This document shows positions 9,059 to 19,200 of a stretch of DNA of 64,000 nt, piece after piece. The translations under genes and the position numbers were made by a program. Positions within the stretch are counted from its first letter, which is position 1. Each line of letters starts with the position of its first letter. Under the pieces are notes generated by a model. It saw only the letters and a list, made by a program, of their open reading frames with translations, was not told the DNA's origin and made no database searches. Origin of the DNA: Palsa-360 sp963719875 (GTDB taxonomy: Bacteria; Acidobacteriota; Terriglobia; Acidiferrales; UBA7541); NCBI GenBank assembly GCA_963719875.1, contig CAVRDJ010000004.1, positions 1 through 64,000 of the forward strand, written 5' to 3'.

Positions 9059-9575
9059 CTCCGTCACCCCTTTGGGACGAGGCCCCCATTCCAGCGCCGG
9101 CATTTTCCGCCCAGCACTCCATTTCGCAATAGACTTGCGAGTCGGCAGTCAAGACAAAGCCGAGCCGCTCATAGAGTCGTATCGCCGGGTTTCCTTTCAC
9201 CACGCTTAACCGCACCGGCAGTTTTAACCCCGCTGATTCGCAAATAAACTCCCGAAGCAATTGTGTGCCGATTCCTTGATTTCGATATTCCGGGAGCAGC
9301 GCGATATCGATCACCCGCAACTCCAACTCGCTTCTGGAAACGATGGTCGAGCCGACGGCCAAGCTGCCAAGCAGAATAATGCTGTGTTCCGCCCCCGGAT
9401 ATTCGGAAGCATAAGCACGGCGCCTGCTTTGGAATTGCATGGAAAGGAATGCTGCTTGTTGCGCGGGGGGCCAGGCGCACAAAGCGATTTCCTCGCGGCG
9501 AGTGCTTGCATATACACGGAACAAGAAATCTTCGTCATTCGGTGTTGCAGGCCGCAGCAAAATGGGCAGTGGCAC
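9039..9575 (-). CDS. GNAT-family N-acetyltransferase
   Basis: A 178-residue single-domain GNAT that transfers an acetyl group from acetyl-CoA to an amine. The acetyl-CoA pyrophosphate-binding motif is EYRNQGIGTQLL, preceded by the beta-4 strand LRVIDIALLP. The beta-5 region ends in AIRLYERLGF, the classic C-terminal motif. GTG 9575 is chosen because GGGAGGAG stands six bases before it and the conserved N terminus (ILLRPATPNDE) follows at once. The TTG at 9611 is the longer alternative. It precedes and overlaps the DUF6916-like gene. The substrate is unknown. Similar GNATs sit with tail-collar genes in other bacteria, which hints at modification of a partner protein; this is inference. Confidence 0.85.
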   Translation of the reverse strand: MPLPILLRPATPNDEDFLFRVYASTRREEIALCAWPPAQQAAFLSMQFQSRRRAYASEYPGAEHSIILLGSLAVGSTIVSRSELELRVIDIALLPEYRNQGIGTQLLREFICESAGLKLPVRLSVVKGNPAIRLYERLGFVLTADSQVYCEMECWAENAGAGMGASSQRGDGDVTELE

Positions 9576-9625
9576 TACAAGCTCCTCCCGGGCTCTTCCC
9601 GATTGAGTCAAACTGAAAACCGGGA

Positions 9626-10216
9626 TTATCGCTTTCCACCGAAGCGGATCACCAGCCCCGCCGAAATGCGCACATTATTTTGCGTTGCCGCCAACCCGTC
9701 TGCTGGAGAGAATCGAGTCACAAGATAGTCCGCTTCCACTGCGCGGATTGCAAAGCCCCCATGCAACGGAATATCCAGGCCGCCGCCGAAGGCCATGGCA
9801 AAGCTGTTCTCTCCTGCTTCCACGCCCTGCGTGCTGGAATTGAGGCGTGCGACCCCGAACAGCGCCTGGACGAACGGATTCAGGCGTCCACGAGTTCGCA
9901 TCAAGTTGATGCGCGGCCCAAACAAATAGGAATACATTGTGCTGGAGATCCCATTCGGCAAACCGGAGAAGTGATACGCTCCGGCGTCCGCGACGATGAC
10001 GAACCGGTCCCTCAAGTTATACGCTGCCGAAGCGCTGCCCCCGTTTACGTTGAAGCCGTTGGAGTTGCCGGAATTTGTCCGCACATAGGAGTACCCCGCG
10101 GATATGTCGATCGCTCGCCACCACGCCGAATGCTCTTGTGCTTGCGCCGGACCTGCGGCCGCGCAGACCAGCCCGGCCGCGAGGAAAAGTGATATCGCCA
10201 GACTTTCCGTTTTCAT
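9626..10216 (-). CDS. Outer-membrane beta-barrel protein
   Basis: A 196-residue exported protein with a signal peptide (MKTESLAISL to about AQA, residues 1-26) and a series of alternating amphipathic strands of the small OmpA/opacity barrel type, ending in a C-terminal strand close to Phe (GLVIRFGGKR). ATG 10216 follows AGGATCAGG; the frame extends to 10282 but that part overlaps the end of the giant gene and looks non-coding. It has no peptidoglycan-binding domain. It probably lies downstream of the 9.4-kb gene in the same transcript (62-bp gap). Likely role: structural or adhesion barrel; ligand unknown. Confidence 0.75.
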   Translation of the reverse strand: MKTESLAISLFLAAGLVCAAAGPAQAQEHSAWWRAIDISAGYSYVRTNSGNSNGFNVNGGSASAAYNLRDRFVIVADAGAYHFSGLPNGISSTMYSYLFGPRINLMRTRGRLNPFVQALFGVARLNSSTQGVEAGENSFAMAFGGGLDIPLHGGFAIRAVEADYLVTRFSPADGLAATQNNVRISAGLVIRFGGKR

Positions 10217-10278
10217 CCTGATCCTGCCTTTCGTGCCGTAGTTCTGTCGCATCTCCACATCAATTGGGCCGCCTGCGT

Positions 10279-13200
10279 TCACTTCACGATGAGAGTTGCA
10301 GATGCTGAATGTGTCAAGGGACCGGAAGTCCCGGTGATTGTGAGGTTATAAGTTCCCGGCGTAGTGCCGAGATTCTGGAAATTGGTCTCACTCCCCGTAC
10401 AGCCTGCCAAGCCGATCCCCATGCAGGTCAGTAAGATCACGAACAACATCCATCGGTTCCTCTTCCCCGAGGATTTGGGGAAAACAAAACTGGTCAGAAG
10501 GAGCCCGAAGAGCGGCCACAAGGACGCCAACGATAGAGTCCCGCCCCTGTTTGATCTGCTCGCGACAAAGGGATCTCCCTCAATCGTCGTCACGGTGAGT
10601 GTGGACATAGCCGGTTTGGCTCCCGGGGTTACCGCCAGAGGATTGAAGGCGATTGAAACCTTTCCGGGCAAGCCGGTCACTGTAAGATCAATCGAATTGG
10701 TGAAGAAATTATTCTGCGGGGTCAACAGGATTGTATAGGTTGCCACCCCGCCCGAAGCGACGGTGATGGGCGAAGGCGTGAGCGAAATTGTGAAATCCGG
10801 AGGCAGAGTAATTGTCGTGAGGTCGGTCGCGGTATCGTTGGACGTGTTCACTTCTCCGCCCCCCGACACGGTGGCCACGTTTGTGACGCTGGCCGGGGCA
10901 TTCACTGCCGCAGTGACAGTCACCAGGATCGACGCATAGCTGGCACCGGCCGCGAGAGCATCGGTCCGTGTGCATGTCACGGTGGCGAGGATGCACGTCC
11001 ATCCGGTTCCCGCAATGGCGGTGGCCGTAAGACTGTTCGGAAGCGTATCCGCCACCGTGACCGTTCCCAATGTCGGACCCGGTCCCAAATTGCTGGCGAT
11101 CAAGGTGTAGGTCGCGTCGATTTCCCCCTGGAAGAAGTTGCCGGTATGACCTTTGGTGATGGTCATGTCGGAAGCCAGCACCGTGGTAGAGGCAGTCGCC
11201 GTGTTGCCCAGGCCGCCGTTGGTCGCCGAGACGTTTCCGGTAGTATTGACCTGATTGCCCGCGACCACTCCGGTAACGCTAACGCTAAAAGTGCAGGCCC
11301 CGCTCGCCGAAATTGTGGCACCGGCGAGCGTTATGCTCTGCGACACTGAAGCGGCGGTGATCGTCCCGCTCCCGCACGTTCCCGTCAGTCCGTTGGGGGT
11401 CGATACGGTCAATCCAGCCGGCAACGAATCGGAGAAGGCGACGCCATTGAGGGCAATGGATTCGTTGGGATTGGTAATCGTGAAAGTGAGCGTCGTCGAA
11501 CCTCCGAGCCCGATGGACGCAGCGGCAAACGATATGGCAATGTTCGGGGGCGTGGCCACGATCAGGGTGGCAGACGCCGCGGTGCCGGTACCGCCGTCAG
11601 TCGAGTTGATTGAGCCAGTGCTGTTCACGTAAGTCCCGGCAAGCGAACTGGTCACATTCACGGTCACGGTACAAGAACTGAGCGACGGAACTGTTCCTCC
11701 AGCGAGTGAAATGCTGGCTGAACCTGCCGTGGCCGTGCCTCCGCAGGTATTAGTCAGGCCGTTAGAAGTTGCCACCACGAGATTCGCAGGGAAGTTATCC
11801 GTGAAAGCTAAGCCAACAAGCGCTACAGCATTGGCGGCTGGATTGGTAATGGTAATGGTCAATGTACTGACGCCGTTCGGCGGAATAGCACCGGGAACGA
11901 ATCCCTTCGTGGCGATCGGTGGCGCCGCAACTTGCTGTGGGTTTCCGGTAAGCGAGCCCGTATTGGTGTTGAAGCTTGCGTCGCCCCCATAGCTGGTCGT
12001 TATCGTGTGAGCCCCTGCGGCCAAAGCGGACGTGCTAAATGTAGCCACGCCGCCACTGAGTGTCCCCGTACCGATCGGGCTGCCGCCATCAAGGAAAGTA
12101 ACAGTTCCGCTCGGAGTTCCCGCTCCGGGGGGCACGGGTGAAACCGTCGCCGTAAACATCACGGATTGGCCGAGGGGCGAAGGATTCAGGGATGATGTTA
12201 CAGCTGTCGTGGTACTCGCTTTGTTGACCAATTGCGGATTGGTTGACAGCGAGCCCGTGCTGCCGTTGAAGTTTGCATCGCCGCCGTAGCTGGAGGTGAT
12301 CGTATGACTGCCAGCGGCTAAGGCTGATGTGGTAAATGTGGTCACGCCCTCGCTGAGCGTCCCGGTGCCGATGGGGCTGCCACCATCAAGGAAAGTAACC
12401 GTTCCTGTTGGTATTCCCGCTCCCGGCGCCACCGGTGATACCGTCGCCGTGAAGGTCACAGACTGACCCAGAACCGAAGGATTCGCCGACGAAGTCAATG
12501 CCGTCGTGCTGCTGGCTTTGTTGACGACTTGCGGATTGCCGGTAAGCGAGCCCGTGCTGCCGTTGAAGTTTCCGTCACCGCCATAACTCGTGGTGATTGT
12601 GTGGTTGCCTGAGGCCAGGGCTGAGGTGACAAACGTGGCCACGCCCCCGCTGAGCGTCCCCGTGCCGATGGGGCTGCCACCATCAAGGAAGGTAACGGTC
12701 CCGGTCGGAGTTCCCGTTCCGGGGAGCACGGCTGAAACTGTTGCGGTGAAGGTCATCGACTGCCCGAACGCAGATGGATTCAAGGAGGAAATGATTGCCG
12801 TTGCGCTGTCAGTCTTGTTGACAACCTGAGGATTGCCGGTGAGCGATCCCGTGCTGCCGTTGAAGTTTCCATCGCCGCCGTAGCTGGTGGTGATGGTATG
12901 ACTGCCTACGGTCAGAGCCGAAGATGTGAAAGTCGCCAGCCCTCCGCCGAGCGTCCCGGTACCGATGGGGCTGCCGCCGTCGAGGAAGGTCACCGTTCCC
13001 GTTGCCGTTCCCGCTCCCGGCGCTACCGGTGATATCGTCGCCGTGAAGGTTACGGATTGCCCGAAAACCGATGGATTCGCACTGGAAGTGACCGCAGTCG
13101 TGGAATTGGCTTTGTTCACGACTTGCGGATTGCCGGTGAGGGAACCCGTGCTGCCATTAAAGCTACTGTCACCACCATAGCTTGTAGTGATCGTGTGATT

Positions 13201-16200
13201 GCCTGCGGACAGGGCTGATGTGGCAAATGTGGCCACGCCCTCGCTGAGCGTCCCGGTACCGATGGGGCTGCCGCCATCAAGGAAGGTAACGGTTCCAGTC
13301 GGCGTTCCCGTTCCGGGGGGCGCGGGTGAAACCGTCGCCGTGAAGGTCACAGACTGACCCAGAACCGAAGGATTGGCCGACGAAGTCAACGCCGTCGTGT
13401 TGCCGGCTTTATTGACCACCTGTGGATTGCCGGTAAGCGAGCCCGTGCTGCCATTGAAGTTTGCATCGCCGCCATAACTGGTGGTGATCGTGTGATCCCC
13501 AATGGCCAGAGCCGAGGTAGTGAAAGTCGCCAGCCCTTCGCCCAGCGTCCCGGTACCGATCGGGCTGCCGCCGTCGAGGAAGGTAACCGTCCCCGTTGCT
13601 ATTCCCCTTCCCGGCTTCACCGGTGAAACCGTCGCCCGGAAGGTCACAGACTGTCCCAGAACCGAAGGATTCACCGTCGAAGTCAACGCCGTCGTGCTGT
13701 CGGCTTTGTTGACCACCTGTGGATTGCCGGTGAGCGAGCCGGTGCTGCCATTGAAATTTCCGTCCCCGCCATAGCTGGTGGTGATGGTGTGACTGCCTGC
13801 GGCCAGAGCCAAAGAAGTGAAAGTCGCCAGCCCTGAGCTGAGCGTCCCGGTACCGATGGGGCTGCCGCCGTCGAGGAAGGTCACCGTTCCCGTTGCCGTT
13901 CCTGCTCCCGGCGCTGCCGGTGATACTGTCGCTGTGAAGGTCACGGACTGCCCGGATACCGATGGATTCGCATTGGAAGTGACTGCGGTCATGGAAATGG
14001 CTTTGTTGACGACCTGCGGATTGCCGGTGAGCGAGCCGGTGCTACCATTGAAATTTCCGTCGCCGCCATAGCTGGTGGTGATGGTGTGATTGCCTACGGC
14101 CAGCGCTGAGGTGACGAACGTCGCGACGCCCCCGGTGAGCGTCCCGGTACCGATGGGGCTGCCGCCGTCGAGGAAGGTCACCGTTCCCGTTGCTGTTCCC
14201 GCTCCCGGCGCCACCGGTGATACCGTCGCCGTAAAGGTCACGGACTGCCCGAACACAGATGGATTCGCAGTGGAAGTGACCGCGGTCGTGGAATCGGCTT
14301 TGTTCACGATTTGTGGATTGCCGATGAGCGAGCCGGTGCTGCCGTTAAAACTACCGTCTCCGCCGTAGCTGGTGGTGATGGTGTGATTGCCAGCGGCCAG
14401 CGCTGAGGTGACGAACATCGCAACGCCCCCGGTGAGCGTCCCGGTGCCGATGGGGCTGCCGCCATCAAGGAAGGTAACCGTTCCAGTCGGCGTTCCCGTT
14501 CCGGGCGCCACCGCTGAAACCGTCGCTGTAAAAGTCACGGACTGCCCGAACACCGATGGATTCGCAGTGGAAGTGACCGCAGTCGTGGAATTGGCTTTGT
14601 TCACGACTTGTGGATTGCCGGTGAGCGAACCCGTGCTGCCATTAAAGCTACTGTCACCACCATAGCTTGTGGTGATCGTGTGATTGCCTGCGGCCAGAGC
14701 TGATGTGGCGAACGTGGCCACGCCCTCGCCGAGCGTCCCGGTGCCGATCGGGCTGCCGCCATCAAGGAAGGTAACCGTTCCTGTTGGTGTTCCCGCTCCC
14801 GGCGCCACCGGTGATACCGTCGCCGTGAAGGTCACAGACTGCCCCAGAACCGAAGGATTGGCCGACGAAGTCAACGCCGTCGTGCTGCCGGCTTTGTTGA
14901 CCACCTGCGGATTGCCGGTCAGCGACCCGGTGCTGCCGTTGAAGTTTCCGTCGCCGCCATAACTGGTCGTAATCGTGTGGCTACCTGCGGCCAGAGCCGA
15001 GGAAGTGAAAGTCGCTAGCCCTCCGCTGAGCGTCCCGGTGCCGATCGGGCTGCCGCCATCGAGGAAGGTCACCGTTCCCGTTGCCGTTCCCGCTCCCGGC
15101 GCCACCGGTGATACCGTCGCCGTGAAGGTCACAGACTGACCCAGAACCGAAGGATTGGCCGACGAAGTCAACGTCGTCGTCGTACTTGTCTTGTTGACGA
15201 CTTGCGGATTGCCGGTGAGCGAGCCCGTGCTGCCGTTGAAATTTCCGTCTCCGCCATAGCTGGTGGTGATGGTGTGATTGCCCACGGCCAGCGCTGCGGT
15301 GACGAACGTGGCGACGCCCCCGGTGAGCGTCCCGGTACCGATGGGGCTGCCGCCGTCGAGGAAGGTAACCGTTCCCGTTGCTGTTCCCGCTCCCGGCGCC
15401 ACCGGTGAAACCGTCGCCGTGAAGGTCACGGACTGCCCGAACACAGATGGATTCGCAGTCGAAGTGACCGCGGTCGTGGAATCGGCTTTGTTCACGACTT
15501 GCGGATTACCTGTGAGGGAACCAGTGCTGCCGTTGAAGTTTCCGTCGCCCCCGTAGCTGGTGGTGATGGTGTGATTGCCTGCGGCCAGCGCTGAGGTGAC
15601 GAACATCGCAACGCCCCCGGTGAGCGTCCCGGTGCCGATGGGGCTGCCGCCATCAAGGAAGGTAACCGTTCCAGTCGGTGTTCCCGTTCCGGGCGCCACC
15701 GCTGAAACCGTCGCTCTAAAAGTCACGGACTGCCCGAACACCGATGGATTCGCAGTGGAAGTGACCGCAGTCGTGGAATTGGCTTTGTTCACGACTTGTG
15801 GATTGCCGGTGAGAGAACCCGTGCTGCCATTAAAGCTACTGTCACCACCATAGCTTGTAGTGATCGTGTGACTGCCTGCGGACAGAGCTGATGTGGCAAA
15901 CGTGGCCACGCCCTCGCTGAGCGTCCCGGTGCCGATGGGGCTGCCGCCATCAAGGAAGGTAACCGTTCCTGTCGGTGTTCCCGTTCCAGGCGCCACCGGT
16001 GAAACCGTCGCCGTGAAAGTTATGGATTGCCCGAACACAGATGGATTCGCGGACGAAGTGACTATCGTCGTTGTATTGGCTTTGTTGACGACTTGCGGAT
16101 TGCCGGTGAGCGAGCCGGTGCTACCATTGAAATTTCCGTCGCCGCCATAGCTGGTGGTGATGGTGTGATTGCCTACGGCCAGCGCTGCTGTGACGAACGT

Positions 16201-19200
16201 CGCGACGCCCCCGCTGAGCGTCCCGGTACCGATGGGGCTGCCGCCGTCGAGGAAGGTCACCGTTCCCGTTGCCGTTCCCGCCCCCGGCGCCACCGGTGAA
16301 ACCGTCGCCGTGAAGGTCACGGACTGACCCAGAACCGAAGGATTCGCCGACGAAGTCAACGCCGTCGCCGTACTTGTCTTGTTCACGACTTGCGGATTGC
16401 CGGTGAGCGAGCCGGTGCTGCCGTTAAAACTACTGTCTCCGCCATAGCTGGTAGTGATGGTGTGATTGCCTACGGCCAGCGCTGAAGTGACGAACGTGGC
16501 GACGCCCCCGCCGAGCGTCCCGGTGCCGATGGGGCTGCCGCCATCAAGGAAGGTAACAGTTCCAGTCGGAGTTCCCGTTGCGGGCGCCACCGGTGAGACC
16601 GTGGCTGTAAAAGTCACGGATTGTCCAAACGCCGCCGGATTCACCGACGAAATCACCGCTGTCGTTGTGTCGCTCTTGGAGACGGTGATTGTGGCGGCCA
16701 CGCTGGCTAGGTCCACCGCGGCATGGACTGTTTCTGTTCCCGCCGTGGTTGCCGTGAAGATTTCGGTTGCCTGGCCATTCCCTTGGATCTGCGTTTGAAC
16801 ACTTGACAGCGTGCCATGCACGGGAATATCCGGGAAAATCGAGCCACTGGCGGGCAGTCCGATCAGCACGCCCAGATTAGCAGCGGACAATGGGTTGGCA
16901 TGGTTATCTTGCAGGAAGCTTGCCGTGACAGTCGAGGTTGCGCCAACGGCAATCGTGCCCGGAGAGGCCGTGTTACTTAGCACGATGAAGGGATCCGTCG
17001 AGTTTGTACCCGTGCCGACCAGTTCGATGGTGCTTGCCGGCGAATTCGTGCCCCACCAGTTGGCGCCAGACCCGCTCGGCGCGTTGACTGTCCCGTTCAA
17101 ATTGCTGAGATTGCTCCCTCCGCCCGTTGCCGAATTACCGGCCAGGCGGCTGAAGGTCATGTTGAAAACATTCCCGGTTGTATCCGAGTCGACGCGAATG
17201 CCGCCGCCGTGCCCGGTAGCCGTGTTTCCCGTTATCGTAACTTTTGAAAGTGTCGCGGTCAGACCCGTACTGCCGTTGAACCAGATGCCTCCGCCATTAC
17301 CGCCCGAGATATTGTTGTTGATCGCAGTGAGCCCCGATGCGGCGTCGATAAGCAAGCCGGCCAATGTGGCAATGCCGCCTCCGGGTCCCGCGGCATGGTT
17401 TCCAGAGATCGTGCTCCCGTGCAAGGTCAGAAGCGTACTGGTGCCCGAGCTGCCGAACATGTATATACCGCCGCCCTGACCCAACGAGCCCACAGCCTGT
17501 GTTGCAGTGTTGTTAATCACTTGCGTATTGTTCAGCACTGCACTCGCCGGGAAGCCGATGAAGATACCGCCGCCCAGACCGGAGCCGCCCGAGGACGATT
17601 CTTGCGGCGAGTTATTCTGAATGATGGAATTTGTGAATGTAGCGACTCCAGGCCCGCTGTTCGAATTGAACAGTGCGACCCCGCCGCCATCGCCGTCCGT
17701 GGTCGAATTGTTGGTAATCAAACAATTCGTAACCGTCAGGCCGGCCGTGCCGGAAGTGCCGGTATCGAAATCGAATGCGCCTCCGAAGCCATCCGTGACG
17801 CCAAGACTTCCGCGGTTGAGTCCGAACTGGAAGACAAGATTCGAAAGGCTGGCGGTGGCATTGGTGAACGCGGATATATCCTGATTGATGGACATCACTT
17901 TGTCGATGCCGTTGGATGCGGTCGTGCCAGCCTGGAGGATCGATGCCGGTTTTCCGGTGCCATCCACGGAACCGACGATGTTCATCGAGTTGGTGATTTC
18001 GAAAGTACCCGTCTGTCCCGTGTAGTTCCCGGCGACCCTCGGCTGCTGGATCGTAATTGTGCCGGCAGGCACCATGATCGTGTCCGTACCCACATCGGCG
18101 TTGGCCTTCAAGATCGCCTCGCGCAAACTGCAGGAAGAGCTCACATCAGCGAAGCTCGTATTGTTGCAGGTAGTTGAGGTTGACCCGGGAACCGGGTCGG
18201 TGAACTTGTTTACAAAAAAAGTAGGATCCGGTAGAGGCATCATCACTTGCGGCGCCACCTGGCCACTCTTTAGGAGCACGACCCCGGCACGACCGTCAAT
18301 ATTCACGCGCATGGAGAGTCCGGCGACGGGAATCTGGCTGGAGGTCATGAGCAAACTCAAGTGCACCGGCGGAGGAATCTGGTTGCTTGCCAGTGAACTT
18401 GCCGCTGGTGCAGCCATACTTTCGTGCGCGAACACATGAACCCCGGGGATCCGCGTGTCGAGAAGCATCAAGTCATCCGTGGCCCGGTCAGAGATGCGGG
18501 TTCGCAACAACACGGGCGTCTGGCCCGATCCGCTGGCAGCCACCACGGCTGGAAGGCTCTCCGCCACCTGCCAGCCTTCGTTGGGATCCAGCGAAACTGC
18601 GTAAGGATCGGTTTTCCGGTCAATCTGCGCGCGCCTGCGAGCGATCATCTCCGCCAATGACCACGGGCGCGTATCCAGGTTTGTTCGAGTAACGATTTGT
18701 GTGCTTCCGTCCGCAGCGAGAACGGCTATCTGTAATTTTTGGGCGCGGTCCGGAAGGAACGATCCGATCGTGGCTGAGACAGCCGAGACCGGCAACGCGA
18801 GCCTTTCCGCCAAGAGAGTGGAAGGACCCTCCCCGGTTCGCGCCGAGTGAACGGCTGCTCCATGCAGGATAAAAACTTCTCCCCCGGCGACGACGGCGAC
18901 GCTTGGAAAACCGTTCCGGTCCAAATCCCCAAATGCGAATGAGGTCGCCGTCCCGCTCAAACTGGCGGTTGCCACAGGTCCCCAGCCGGAGGATTTGCTT
19001 TCGAGAACCACCAATTCATTCCCCGTATCCGTGCTAATTCCGGCCAAGACGTCGGACTGCATCGTGGTTGGATCAAAGTGCGCTGCTCCAAGGGCCGTCA
19101 GCGACCCGCTGAGAGATATCGTTTGCGGCGCAAGGAAGCCGCCCCGTCCATTCCCGGGGAGAAAGTAAATCGTGTGGCTTCCACGGGCTCCTACAACAAG

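Noticed and set aside
11930..16680. CRISPR-like regular repeats
   Set aside because: The unit is 297 bp, coding throughout and without unique spacers.
11255..16798. Plus-strand open frames of about 84-110 codons repeated every 297 bp
   Set aside because: Antisense images of the Ig-like repeats; the minus-strand protein explains them fully.
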